The notes under the pieces: generated by a model
What the model saw: the letters and a program-made list of their open reading frames with translations, nothing else
Told to the model about the DNA's origin: nothing
The model's database searches: none
Source: Opitutaceae bacterium
GTDB lineage: Bacteria > Verrucomicrobiota > Verrucomicrobiia > Opitutales > Opitutaceae
DNA: 64,000 nucleotides
Assembly: GCA_028284235.1 (NCBI GenBank)
Contig: JANQSC010000051.1
Coordinates: forward strand, 143,861-207,860
Direction: 5' to 3'
Made by a program: the position numbers and the translations under genes
In this document: in pieces, positions 53,609 to 61,434 of the stretch
Layout of the letters: every line of letters starts with the position of its first letter
Position numbering within the stretch: position 1 is the stretch's first letter

Positions 53609-54451
53609 TTAGACGAGATTGTAGTCGCCTTGGAGGGTGGCGTCAGCCCGCTGCAAGCAGTCGCTTACGTCCGTCACTAGATTCCAAAGGGTTTGTTCCC
53701 CTTCGCCGAGCAGATTTAGGACGAGCAGGTCGGGCCCTTTCTCTTGGTCGGGCAGCTCGTCGGTTTCGCGAATGACGCCGGTGATCCACTTCGAAAGATT
53801 GAGAAGGCAGGCCATTTTCCCTGTGGTGATGCAGTCTAGGGGCGAGAATTGGAATCGGATTGGATCGGTGAACTGGTCGGGGAATCCCCAGGCCCGGAAA
53901 AGCGTGTAGTTCAGGCCGCTGCTGCCAAAGCTCTTTAGCCGCGAGTTTAGTCGACCGAACGGGTCCGTAAGTTGGGCGGCGAGGGGCTCGTCGTGCGCTT
54001 CGCTGATGGCGGAGGCGAGCGAGTGGAGCAGGCCGATGGAGTAGGCTTCGTGCGGATCGAGGCGGTGCTTCGCGGCGAGACTTTCCATGCACACGGCGCA
54101 GGTGACGGCGCGTTTCCACGACTCGGGGGAGTAATTGGCGGCGCTTTGAAAGTCGTCGCAATACTGATAGGCGTAGATGCCAAGGAGGTCGTACATGCGC
54201 TCGAATCCCACCGCGGTCGCGGCCTGTTCGATGCTTGTGTAGCCTCCTTTTTTCGCGTCGGCGAGCTGGTTGGCTTCCCGCATGATGCGGGTGGCCAGAA
54301 GCGGCTCCAAGCGAATGAGGGCGATGATCTCGTCCGGGTTTATATTCCCCTCGGTGACGAGGGATTTGAGGCTGTTCGAAATTCGGGGCGCGGGAGTCAA
54401 CGTCTCGAACCGGTTTTGCAGCCGGTCGACGGTTGTATTGATTCGTTCCAT
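53609..54451 (-). CDS. HDOD-domain protein with degenerate HD motif
   Basis: The 280-residue protein follows the HDOD plan, with LTPAPRISNSLKSLVTEGN, IIALIRLEPLLATRIMREAN and AATAVGFERMYDLLGIYAY. The core that normally reads LLHDIGKL is LLHSLASAISEAH here, so the metal-binding Asp and the DIGK sequence are missing. It probably acts as a binding or scaffold protein. It is downstream of another HDOD gene on the same strand, with 186 bases between. Confidence 0.82.
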   Translation of the reverse strand: MERINTTVDRLQNRFETLTPAPRISNSLKSLVTEGNINPDEIIALIRLEPLLATRIMREANQLADAKKGGYTSIEQAATAVGFERMYDLLGIYAYQYCDDFQSAANYSPESWKRAVTCAVCMESLAAKHRLDPHEAYSIGLLHSLASAISEAHDEPLAAQLTDPFGRLNSRLKSFGSSGLNYTLFRAWGFPDQFTDPIRFQFSPLDCITTGKMACLLNLSKWITGVIRETDELPDQEKGPDLLVLNLLGEGEQTLWNLVTDVSDCLQRADATLQGDYNLV

Positions 54452-54637
54452 GCACTGTTCATTCGCCTGATCCGGAGCGGGTTTAAGCGTCGCACGCCAG
54501 ATTTGGTAATCGAATCTATTGGGACCGTGAAGCGTTTCGAAGGCAGCCTAGAAAGGGTGGTGGCTTTCCTCTAGGGCTCGGGGCAAGATTGAGCCTAGAC
54601 CAGTCGTGCACTCCGATCGATCAGTCGAACCGGCAGC

Positions 54638-56221
54638 TTAGCTCGACGGAGGGTGCGGGCTGTCGACTGCGCCCGGCGAGCCGATCGCGGTGAGCTGGCT
54701 GCGCAGGACTTTCATCCGCCGGTGGTCGTTCGGCTCGAGCGCGATGGATTCGTCGTCCAAGGCGCCGAAGAGGATCGCTTGGACGCGGGTCGCTCCTGTG
54801 ACGGGCAGAAGCAAGATCGATCGGGAATCGCTGTAGGTCTCGATCCACTCGGGGATGACAGAGCGGATTTTCCCGGCGTGGATGTCCTGGATGAGGATGT
54901 CTTCTTTTCGCTCGATGCAGATATTGAAGATGTCGCGGTTGGAGCGGGATACAATGGGGCGGTTGCGAATCCGTTTTAGGAGATCTCCGACGCCGTGGCG
55001 CGGAGAGAAGGCGAGCGGGTCTGTCTCTTCTGGGACGAACACGATGCTGTGGGTGAGTCCGAGTCCCTCTTGAACGACTTGGGCGACCGTTTCGTAGGCG
55101 GCGGCGATATCCGGCTCGGGCTGTTCGGCGATCTCGTCGAGCGTTGCGTTCACGGCTTGGAATCGCTCCTCGGCGAATTGCTCCCGTTCGCGTTCGTCCA
55201 TGCGAGCGACTGACTGTGGACGCGTTTCGGCGGGAGGCGGCGCGACGATCCGCGAGCCGACCGGCTTGGGCGGGAGGGCTTCGCCGCGGACGCGGGCCTG
55301 AATGTTGGCCACTGCGGGGATGTTCACCCAGCCGCTGCCGAGATCCCGGCTGAACATTTGCAGATCGTTGTCAATGAATTCGATCGCCTCCCAAATCTCG
55401 TCAGTTTTTACGGGAAGGATTTCGGAATATTGACCGGCCAGGGATTGAAGTTCCCCTTCGAACGCGTCCGCTCCGACGGTCTCGTCGAAGGCGAGTTCGC
55501 ACACGCGGGTCGAGAAGTCGGCCGTGGCGAGGAGCGTCTCGCGTGTGGCGCGGGCGGGGCGTTCCCGAACGTCGTCGGTTAGATCGGAGAGGGAATGGAA
55601 GATGTTCTTGGAGAGATTCGACTGGTTCAAGACGTGGCGAGCGAGGGCGAGCGGCGTCAGGCCGAATACTTGCGTGAAGGCGTCGTCCTCCTCGGAAACC
55701 GCGGAAATGGCCCGGGCTTCGCGGTAGGAGTCGACCAGGAACGTGGACAGGAGGAGTTTGCCGTAGTTGCGCAGGGAGGCGCAGACGAAGGCGAGTTCGG
55801 GGTCGATGGACTCGTCGCCGCGCTCGGTGAGCTGCTGGGCTAGGAGTCCGCTGCAGACCGCGAGCGAAGCGCTCTCGCGTTGCTCGAAGCTGTTGGCGGC
55901 GGCGCTGGCGTTTTGCACCAGCAGGATCGAGATAGCGAGATTGCGGACTTTCTCGAACCCAGTGGTGTGGATCGCCTCGGTGATGGTCGATATGGACGGC
56001 CCCATCGGGTTGAAACCCATTGTGTTGGCCGCGCTGATCACCTTCTCCGTGATCGTCGGGTCGCGTCCGATGAGCTGCGAGAGTTCCGAGGTGGAAATCG
56101 AGAAGGCTTTGGAGGCGAGTTCCTGGATGATGCGGACGATTTCGCTGATCGCCGTCGACTTTTCCTCCAGCAAGGCGGCCTCGATGGTCCGGATGGTTTT
56201 TCTGGCGAGTGGTCTATGCAT
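54638..56221 (-). CDS. HDOD protein with a GAF-like C-terminal domain
   Basis: The 527-residue protein has an HDOD domain over about residues 25-245 (SELSQLIGRDPTITEKVISA, EAIHTTGFEKVRNLAISILL). The HD core reads ASLRNYGKLLL, with Arg-Asn in place of His-Asp. A linker with Pro-rich sequence (about 325-345) leads to a region that resembles a GAF sensor (about 375-515: VAQVVQEGLGLTHSIVFVP, RSILLLPVTGATRVQAILFG). It may sense a small molecule or redox state. It diverges from rny with a 282-base gap. Confidence 0.8.
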   Translation of the reverse strand: MHRPLARKTIRTIEAALLEEKSTAISEIVRIIQELASKAFSISTSELSQLIGRDPTITEKVISAANTMGFNPMGPSISTITEAIHTTGFEKVRNLAISILLVQNASAAANSFEQRESASLAVCSGLLAQQLTERGDESIDPELAFVCASLRNYGKLLLSTFLVDSYREARAISAVSEEDDAFTQVFGLTPLALARHVLNQSNLSKNIFHSLSDLTDDVRERPARATRETLLATADFSTRVCELAFDETVGADAFEGELQSLAGQYSEILPVKTDEIWEAIEFIDNDLQMFSRDLGSGWVNIPAVANIQARVRGEALPPKPVGSRIVAPPPAETRPQSVARMDEREREQFAEERFQAVNATLDEIAEQPEPDIAAAYETVAQVVQEGLGLTHSIVFVPEETDPLAFSPRHGVGDLLKRIRNRPIVSRSNRDIFNICIERKEDILIQDIHAGKIRSVIPEWIETYSDSRSILLLPVTGATRVQAILFGALDDESIALEPNDHRRMKVLRSQLTAIGSPGAVDSPHPPSS

Positions 56222-56462
56222 AGGACGCGCGGGAAGAGTGCGGGGCCTTTAAAATCGGCCATTTTTTCCGGAGATGGACTGATTAATCATATAACTTTTG
56301 CGGGATTATCAGGGTGAACGCCGAGCTGATTCTGGGTGATTCCCCGTTTTTTGGCCGGGCTTATGGGTTTAGAAGCGATTGCCTGCAAAGAAGTTAGGCG
56401 AAATCCAATTCGAGCGTTGATTTCTCGCGTTTTGCGCATTTGGGTAAGGTTTCACGCGAGAC

Positions 56463-56478
56463 CCCCAGCGTCCTGGGG
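56463..56478 (+). promoter_or_regulatory. Hairpin in the rny leader
   Basis: CCCCAG-CGTC-CTGGGG is a perfect 6-base stem with a tetraloop, 25 bases upstream of the rny start. A T-rich TATTTTTATTT stretch follows 7 bases later. It may shape the mRNA leader or cause attenuation; the spacing is poor for a classical terminator. Confidence 0.3.
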
Positions 56479-56503
56479 ACCTCGCTATTTTTATTTCACA
56501 ACG

Positions 56504-58036
56504 ATGAATGTGACGACTTCAGCGGTTTTGGCGCTCGTCGCGGGCTTTGCGCTCGCGTTTGTCGTTAGTTGGATCGTGACCCGCCACACTCGTTCGCGAG
56601 CGCGACAGGACGCCGAGTCGGTGAAGGAGCACGCCCAAAGGGAGGCGGAGGTGACGGCTCGAGAGCGGCGCTCGAAACTTGATTTGGAGCTGGAGGACAA
56701 GCGGAGCGAATTGGGTCGCGAAGCGAAGCGGATGGAGATGGAGATCGAGGTGAAGCTCAGCGAAATTCGCTCGCACGAGGAGAGCTTGGCCGCCCTGGAC
56801 CACGAGCTGAGGCTGAGGGAGCGTCGCATCGAGGAGGAGCTCGAGGAGGTGCGGGACAGCAAGCGCAACTTGCGCGAGCTATCCGGGGACGTGCGTCGAA
56901 CCATGGCCAATCTCGCTTCTATGGACGTGGAGGAGATCAAGCGGGAGTTGCGGGAGCAGGTGAAGATCGAGTGCAACGACGAGCTCATACGTCTTCGCAA
57001 GGATATTCTAGAACGCTCGGAGGCCGACATTAACCGCGAGGCCAAACGCACCTTGCTGGCGGCGATGCAGCGGATTTCCAGCAAGCCGAACAGCGAGATC
57101 AGCGCCGCCATCGTCCAGTTGCCCAACGACGACATGAAGGGGCGGATAATCGGGCGCGAAGGGCGCAATATCAAGTGCTTCGAGACTGCGACCGGCACGA
57201 CCTTGCTCATCGACGAGTCGCCGCAGATGGTGCTCGTGTCCTCGTTCGACCCGGTGCGGCGGGAGATCGCCCGAACCGCGCTCGAACGACTGGTTAAAGA
57301 CGGGCGGATACACCCGGCGACGATCGAGGAGTTCGTGACGGAGGCGCGTGTCGACGTCGACCAGATCGTCGAGAACGCGGGCGACGCCGCCATCAGCGCG
57401 CTCAAGATTTCCCGCATGCACCCGGAGATCATCACTCTGGTGGGCAAGCTGAAATTCCGGACTTCCTATTCGCAGAACGTTCTGGAGCATTCGGTCGAGG
57501 TGGGGCAGTTGTGCTCGATCATCGCTTCGGAGCTCGGACTGGATCCGAACATCGCGAAACGGGCGGGATTGCTGCACGACTTAGGTAAGGCTATCGATGG
57601 CGAATACGAGGGGAGCCATGCCCTGGTGGGGGCGGAGTTCGTCAAGGCCCGAGGCGAGAGCGACGTGGTGGTCAACGCGGTCGCCGCCCATCACGACGAA
57701 GTTCCTCCGGAGACGCTTTACGCGGGAATCGTCATTCTCGCAGACACGATTTCGGCGGTCCGGCCCGGAGCGCGGGCCGAGTCGATCGCTGCCTACATCG
57801 ACCGCCTCAAGTCGCTGGAGACCTTGGCCAAATCCTTCCCGGGCGTTAGATCTTCCTACGCGATTCAAGCGGGGAGGGAAGTCCGGGTGGTGGTCGACCC
57901 GGTGAAGATTTCCGACAATGAGGCCCGGAATCTCTCCAAGCAGATCCGGCAGCGGATCGAGGACGAGCTCGAGTACCCGAGCACCATCCGCATCACGATT
58001 ATTCGGGAGCAGCGGTTCACCGAAACCGCCAAGTAG
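56504..58036 (+). CDS. rny: Ribonuclease Y
   Basis: The ATG at 56504 gives 510 residues, close to the usual 520. An N-terminal membrane helix (ALVAGFALAFVVSWIV) is followed by a long charged coiled coil up to about residue 190. The KH domain has GRIIGREGRNIKCFE and TLLIDESPQMV. The catalytic HD domain has NVLEHSVEVGQLC and RAGLLHDLGKAID, then HHDEVPPETL. It starts mRNA decay by endonuclease cuts at the inner membrane. Its stop lies 3 bases from the stop of the convergent GNAT gene. Confidence 0.97.
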   Translation: MNVTTSAVLALVAGFALAFVVSWIVTRHTRSRARQDAESVKEHAQREAEVTARERRSKLDLELEDKRSELGREAKRMEMEIEVKLSEIRSHEESLAALDHELRLRERRIEEELEEVRDSKRNLRELSGDVRRTMANLASMDVEEIKRELREQVKIECNDELIRLRKDILERSEADINREAKRTLLAAMQRISSKPNSEISAAIVQLPNDDMKGRIIGREGRNIKCFETATGTTLLIDESPQMVLVSSFDPVRREIARTALERLVKDGRIHPATIEEFVTEARVDVDQIVENAGDAAISALKISRMHPEIITLVGKLKFRTSYSQNVLEHSVEVGQLCSIIASELGLDPNIAKRAGLLHDLGKAIDGEYEGSHALVGAEFVKARGESDVVVNAVAAHHDEVPPETLYAGIVILADTISAVRPGARAESIAAYIDRLKSLETLAKSFPGVRSSYAIQAGREVRVVVDPVKISDNEARNLSKQIRQRIEDELEYPSTIRITIIREQRFTETAK

Positions 58037-58039
58037 TTA

Positions 58040-58570
58040 TTAATCGTTCAATGGACCGCGCGAGTCGCGGAGGTCTTTTTCGAGCCAGCAGACGTCGTAG
58101 TACTTGCCGAACTTGAATCCGACTTCGTTGAAGATCCCGACTTCCCGGAAACCGAATTTCTTGTGGAGGGCGATGGAGGCCGCGTTGGGGAGCGTAACTC
58201 CTCCGTAGGCCCGGTGGGCGGGCGTCTTCGCCAGCTCCTCGAAGAGGGCCGCGTACAGGGCGGTCCCCAAGCCTTGGCCCTGTTGAGAGTGATCCAGGTA
58301 GACGCTCGTCTCGACAGACAGATTGTAGGCGGCTCGTGTCCGGAACTGGCTGCTGGTGGCGTATCCCGCTACTTCGCCGTCGCGCTCGATTACGAGTAGG
58401 CGGTGGAGCCCTTCGTCCTTGTAGTGGGAAAACCAGGACGACTCGCGATCCTCCGGGGTATGCGGTTCGACATCGAAGCTGGTCGGAGTGTGTTCGACGT
58501 AGTAGTTGTAGATGTTCGTCAGTCGCGGCAGGTCGTCGATGACTCCTGCTCTAATTTTATGGGCGCTCAT
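58040..58570 (-). CDS. GNAT N-acetyltransferase (phosphinothricin acetyltransferase-like)
   Basis: The 176-residue protein matches the Pat/Bar-like GNAT branch: IRAGVIDDLPRLTNIYNYYV at the start, VETSVYLDHSQQGQGLGTAL with the acetyl-CoA loop (QGQGLG), and NAASIALHKKFGFREVG. FKFGKYYDVCWLEKDL is the usual ending. Such enzymes acetylate amines such as methionine sulfoximine or related compounds. The natural substrate is unknown. It is followed on the minus strand by nothing closely coupled. Confidence 0.92.
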   Translation of the reverse strand: MSAHKIRAGVIDDLPRLTNIYNYYVEHTPTSFDVEPHTPEDRESSWFSHYKDEGLHRLLVIERDGEVAGYATSSQFRTRAAYNLSVETSVYLDHSQQGQGLGTALYAALFEELAKTPAHRAYGGVTLPNAASIALHKKFGFREVGIFNEVGFKFGKYYDVCWLEKDLRDSRGPLND

Positions 58571-58602
58571 GAATGGTCTCTACGGAACGGTTCCACGGGC
58601 GA

Positions 58603-59037
58603 CTAGGGTTGTGAGACGAAGGTGGCGAGGCGGTCGATTTGCTGCTTCAGCGTCGTATCCAGTTTTGCCGCCATGCTTCCGTTTTGATCGTGTCCGGCCG
58701 AATGGATTTTCACGGCGAGAGTTTTCAGCGTGTCGATCGTGGGTTTCGCTTCGCTGGGCGCGGCGGGCTCCAGTGCGTTGAGGGCTCGCGTAAGGGCGAT
58801 TTCGATGTGGTGGAGCTCCACGAAGGCGCTGTTTTGAGTGGCGGTCGTCATTTCCTCGGACAGCAACTTCAAATGGGCGACGAGGGCGTCGGCGCTCATG
58901 CTTTCCACGGGGGCGGACTCGTAGGCTTTGGTTTCCCGGGGCATTGCGTGAATGTCGGGCGCGTCCGAGCTGCATCCCGTCAAAAGGGCGAATGTTGTGG
59001 CGACTGCGATCAGTGACTCGAGTTTCATTGTATTCAA
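58603..59037 (-). CDS. Small lipoprotein
   Basis: The 144-residue protein has a signal peptide ending in a lipobox, LLTGC, with the lipid-modified Cys at residue 22. An ATG at 59028 would be three codons shorter. The mature part is helical with ALVAHLKLLSEEMTTATQNS and HHIEIALTRALNALEP. It probably sits in the outer membrane or faces the periplasm. I recognise no family. It begins 13 bases after the hisN stop and could be co-transcribed with hisN. Confidence 0.75.
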   Translation of the reverse strand: MNTMKLESLIAVATTFALLTGCSSDAPDIHAMPRETKAYESAPVESMSADALVAHLKLLSEEMTTATQNSAFVELHHIEIALTRALNALEPAAPSEAKPTIDTLKTLAVKIHSAGHDQNGSMAAKLDTTLKQQIDRLATFVSQP

Positions 59038-59050
59038 GATGTTAGAGAGC

Positions 59051-59815
59051 TCAGGCGTTCAGGGTCGAGAGAACTTGGTCGTGCAGATCCGAATTGGCGG
59101 CGACGATGGAGTCGCCCCGAGCGGGATCCCCCCCTTGCCAATCCGTTATCCGAGCGCCGGATCCTTTAACGATGGGAATGAGGGCCATGATATCCCAGAA
59201 GCTCATGATGGGGTCGAGCATGATATCGGCATTGCCGGTGGCCAGCAGGTAGTAGCCGTAGCAATCGCCCCAAGTTCGCGTGTAGCGGACGCGCCCGGCG
59301 AGCGTTTCGAACGCCGCGCCGTTTTGATGACGAGCGATGTCGCCGTAGTCGGTTGTGATCGCGATCGATTCGGAAAGGGGTTTGCCTTGGGTGGCTCGCA
59401 CGGCCGTTCCGTTGACCAAAGCCAGTTGGCAATCGCCGGTGATTCGCTTGTCCAAAGCGGGAAAATCGATGGCGCCGAAGCGCGGTTCGCCTTCGTGGAG
59501 GAGGCCGATCATGGTGCCGAACAAGGGGCAGCCGACGGTGAAAGTCTTGGTGCCGTCGATGGGGTCGATGACCCAGGTCCAGGGAGCGTCGGGGTTGATA
59601 TCGCCGTATTCTTCGCCTTTGATGCCGTGAGCGGGGTAGAGATTCTGGATGGCTTCGCGAATCACGCGTTCGGTTTTCTTGTCGGCGTAGGTGACGGGCG
59701 ACTCGTCGCTCTTGATCTCGACCTCCATGTCGGGACTTTCGTACACGGAGAGGATGATCTCTCGGGTTTCCACGCAGAGCTTTCGAGTGAAGGAGTCGAA
59801 TTCGTCAAATTGCAT
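59051..59815 (-). CDS. hisN: Histidinol-phosphatase, inositol monophosphatase family
   Basis: The 254-residue protein has the inositol-monophosphatase metal motifs: IKGEEYG near residue 68, WVIDPIDGTKTF near 83-94, and a C-terminal PIMSFWDIMALIPIVKGSGA with a metal Asp. The segment WGDCYGYYLLATGNADIML is characteristic of the HisN branch rather than of inositol phosphatases. It would dephosphorylate histidinol phosphate in histidine synthesis. No other his gene is near. It diverges from the exonuclease gene with 60 bases between. Confidence 0.87.
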   Translation of the reverse strand: MQFDEFDSFTRKLCVETREIILSVYESPDMEVEIKSDESPVTYADKKTERVIREAIQNLYPAHGIKGEEYGDINPDAPWTWVIDPIDGTKTFTVGCPLFGTMIGLLHEGEPRFGAIDFPALDKRITGDCQLALVNGTAVRATQGKPLSESIAITTDYGDIARHQNGAAFETLAGRVRYTRTWGDCYGYYLLATGNADIMLDPIMSFWDIMALIPIVKGSGARITDWQGGDPARGDSIVAANSDLHDQVLSTLNA

Positions 59816-59875
59816 AGCTTAGAAATCTTAGATTGCGCGGAAGGGATCGCAGGTTAAAGCTTTTTACCCGAGAAG

Positions 59876-60547
59876 ATGGAACTCTCCTGGGATGAATCGC
59901 TGATCCATGTGATCGACTTCGAAGGCGGGCCGCGTTGCGGCATCGTTGAGTTCGGAGTGGTTACGATTCGGGGCTTTTCCATCGAGTCGATCGCGACGCG
60001 GTTGTGCCGTCCGAAGGCTCCGATTCCCGCGAGCGAGGAGGCGGTCCATGGAATCTCCTCCGTAAGGGCGAGCCGGGAAAGCCCCTTCGAAGACGAATGG
60101 GAGCGATTCGCGGGGCTGAGGGAGACGGGGCCGTTGGCCGCCCACTTCGCCGGAGCGGAGAACTCGATGTTGAAGTCCGTGTTCCCGTACCCGCGCATGT
60201 CGCCAAACTGGCTGGACGACGGGGGCAGCTGCGCGAATTGGGGACCCTGGATCGACACTGGGGTTTTGTATCGCGAATTTGGCGACGCCGACGATTCGCT
60301 CAAGCTCGAGGATCTGGTGCGACGACAAGGTCTGCAGGGCGATCTGGACGCGTTGGCTCGGGCGCGTTGCCCGGAGGGGAGGCAGCGCTACCATTGCGCT
60401 TTGTACGACGCGCTTGCGTCGGCCCTGCTGCTCACGCGCTTTTGCCAGGAGATTTGCGAGCGGCCGCCCACGCGGACTCAACTGATCGCAAAGGCTCAAG
60501 GAAGCGCCGCCAAGCGTGAGAAAGTGGAGCAGCGGGAATTGTTTTAG
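59876..60547 (+). CDS. DEDD-family 3'-5' exonuclease
   Basis: The 223-residue protein has the exonuclease I motif HVIDFEGG (Asp14, Glu16), a VHGISS segment after it, a divergent motif II (AAHFAGAENSML) and motif III YHCALYDALASALLL, where His and Asp are spaced as in the DEDDh class. This resembles the epsilon (proofreading) family, but the protein is free-standing. Motif II has Glu-Asn in place of the usual Asn-x-x-Phe-Asp, so activity is likely but not assured. SMP-30 follows 9 bases later. Confidence 0.8.
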   Translation: MELSWDESLIHVIDFEGGPRCGIVEFGVVTIRGFSIESIATRLCRPKAPIPASEEAVHGISSVRASRESPFEDEWERFAGLRETGPLAAHFAGAENSMLKSVFPYPRMSPNWLDDGGSCANWGPWIDTGVLYREFGDADDSLKLEDLVRRQGLQGDLDALARARCPEGRQRYHCALYDALASALLLTRFCQEICERPPTRTQLIAKAQGSAAKREKVEQRELF

Positions 60548-60556
60548 AAAGTCTTT

Positions 60557-61426
60557 ATGAGCGAGCTAGAGTGTATTGTTGATGCGAAGTCGACCTTGGG
60601 CGAAGGTGTTTTTTGGGACGAGCGCGAGAATCTCGTCTACTGGGTGGACATCGACGGGTGCCAAGTTCACCGCTACGATCCGGTGCTCGATCGAGACGAG
60701 AGTCGCGATCTCGGGAAAAAGGTTGGGACCGTTGCCGCGACGTCGTCCGGAAAGCTGGCGGTGGGATTGCAGGACGGGTTCTACCTTTACGATTTTGGCG
60801 AGGGCTTATTGGAGAAGCGCTGCGACCCGATGGAGGGGAATCCGGACAATCGATTCAACGACGGGAAAGCGGGCCCGGACGGCCGGTTCTACATCGGAAC
60901 CATGGGGGAGCGCAACCGCCAGTCGCTCTACCGTATTGAGCCCGACAATACGTGGTCCGAGATTGAAACGGGAATCAGTTGCTCGAACGGCGTTGTCTGG
61001 AGCTTGGATCACTCCGTTTTCTACTACGTCGATTCGCCGACCCAGAAGGTCGTCGCGTACGACTTCGAGAAGGAGACCGGTTCGATTCAGAATAAGCGAG
61101 TCGTGGTCGACGTGGTCCCGGAGCTGGGTATTCCGGATGGAATGACAATCGACAGCGAAGGGATGCTTTGGGTGGCGCATTGGCAGGGTTTTTGCGTGCG
61201 TCGCTGGAATCCGAATACAGGGGAAGAAATTGGAAAGATCGAAGTTCCGGTCGAGCGAGTCACTTCTTGCGCCTTCGGCGGCGCGGATTTGAAGGACCTG
61301 TACATTACCACGGCGAGCGTGGAGATGACCGCGGACGACTGGTCCGAATACCCGTCTTCGGGCGGGCTGTTTCGGATAACGCTGGATGTGGCGGGCGTGC
61401 CGAGTTTTCGCTTCAAGGACCGGTAG
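60557..61426 (+). CDS. SMP-30/gluconolactonase-like protein
   Basis: The 289-residue protein is a six-bladed propeller of the SMP-30 family. STLGEGVFWDERENLVYWVDI holds the metal Glu, NRFNDGKAGPDGRFYIGTMG supplies the next ligand region, CSNGVVWSLDHSVFYYVDS the Asn, and GIPDGMTIDSEGMLWVAHW the Asp. Such enzymes open sugar-acid lactones with a divalent metal. It lies 9 bases after the exonuclease gene, though the two functions are not clearly linked. Confidence 0.92.
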   Translation: MSELECIVDAKSTLGEGVFWDERENLVYWVDIDGCQVHRYDPVLDRDESRDLGKKVGTVAATSSGKLAVGLQDGFYLYDFGEGLLEKRCDPMEGNPDNRFNDGKAGPDGRFYIGTMGERNRQSLYRIEPDNTWSEIETGISCSNGVVWSLDHSVFYYVDSPTQKVVAYDFEKETGSIQNKRVVVDVVPELGIPDGMTIDSEGMLWVAHWQGFCVRRWNPNTGEEIGKIEVPVERVTSCAFGGADLKDLYITTASVEMTADDWSEYPSSGGLFRITLDVAGVPSFRFKDR

Positions 61427-61434
61427 TCGCCCTT

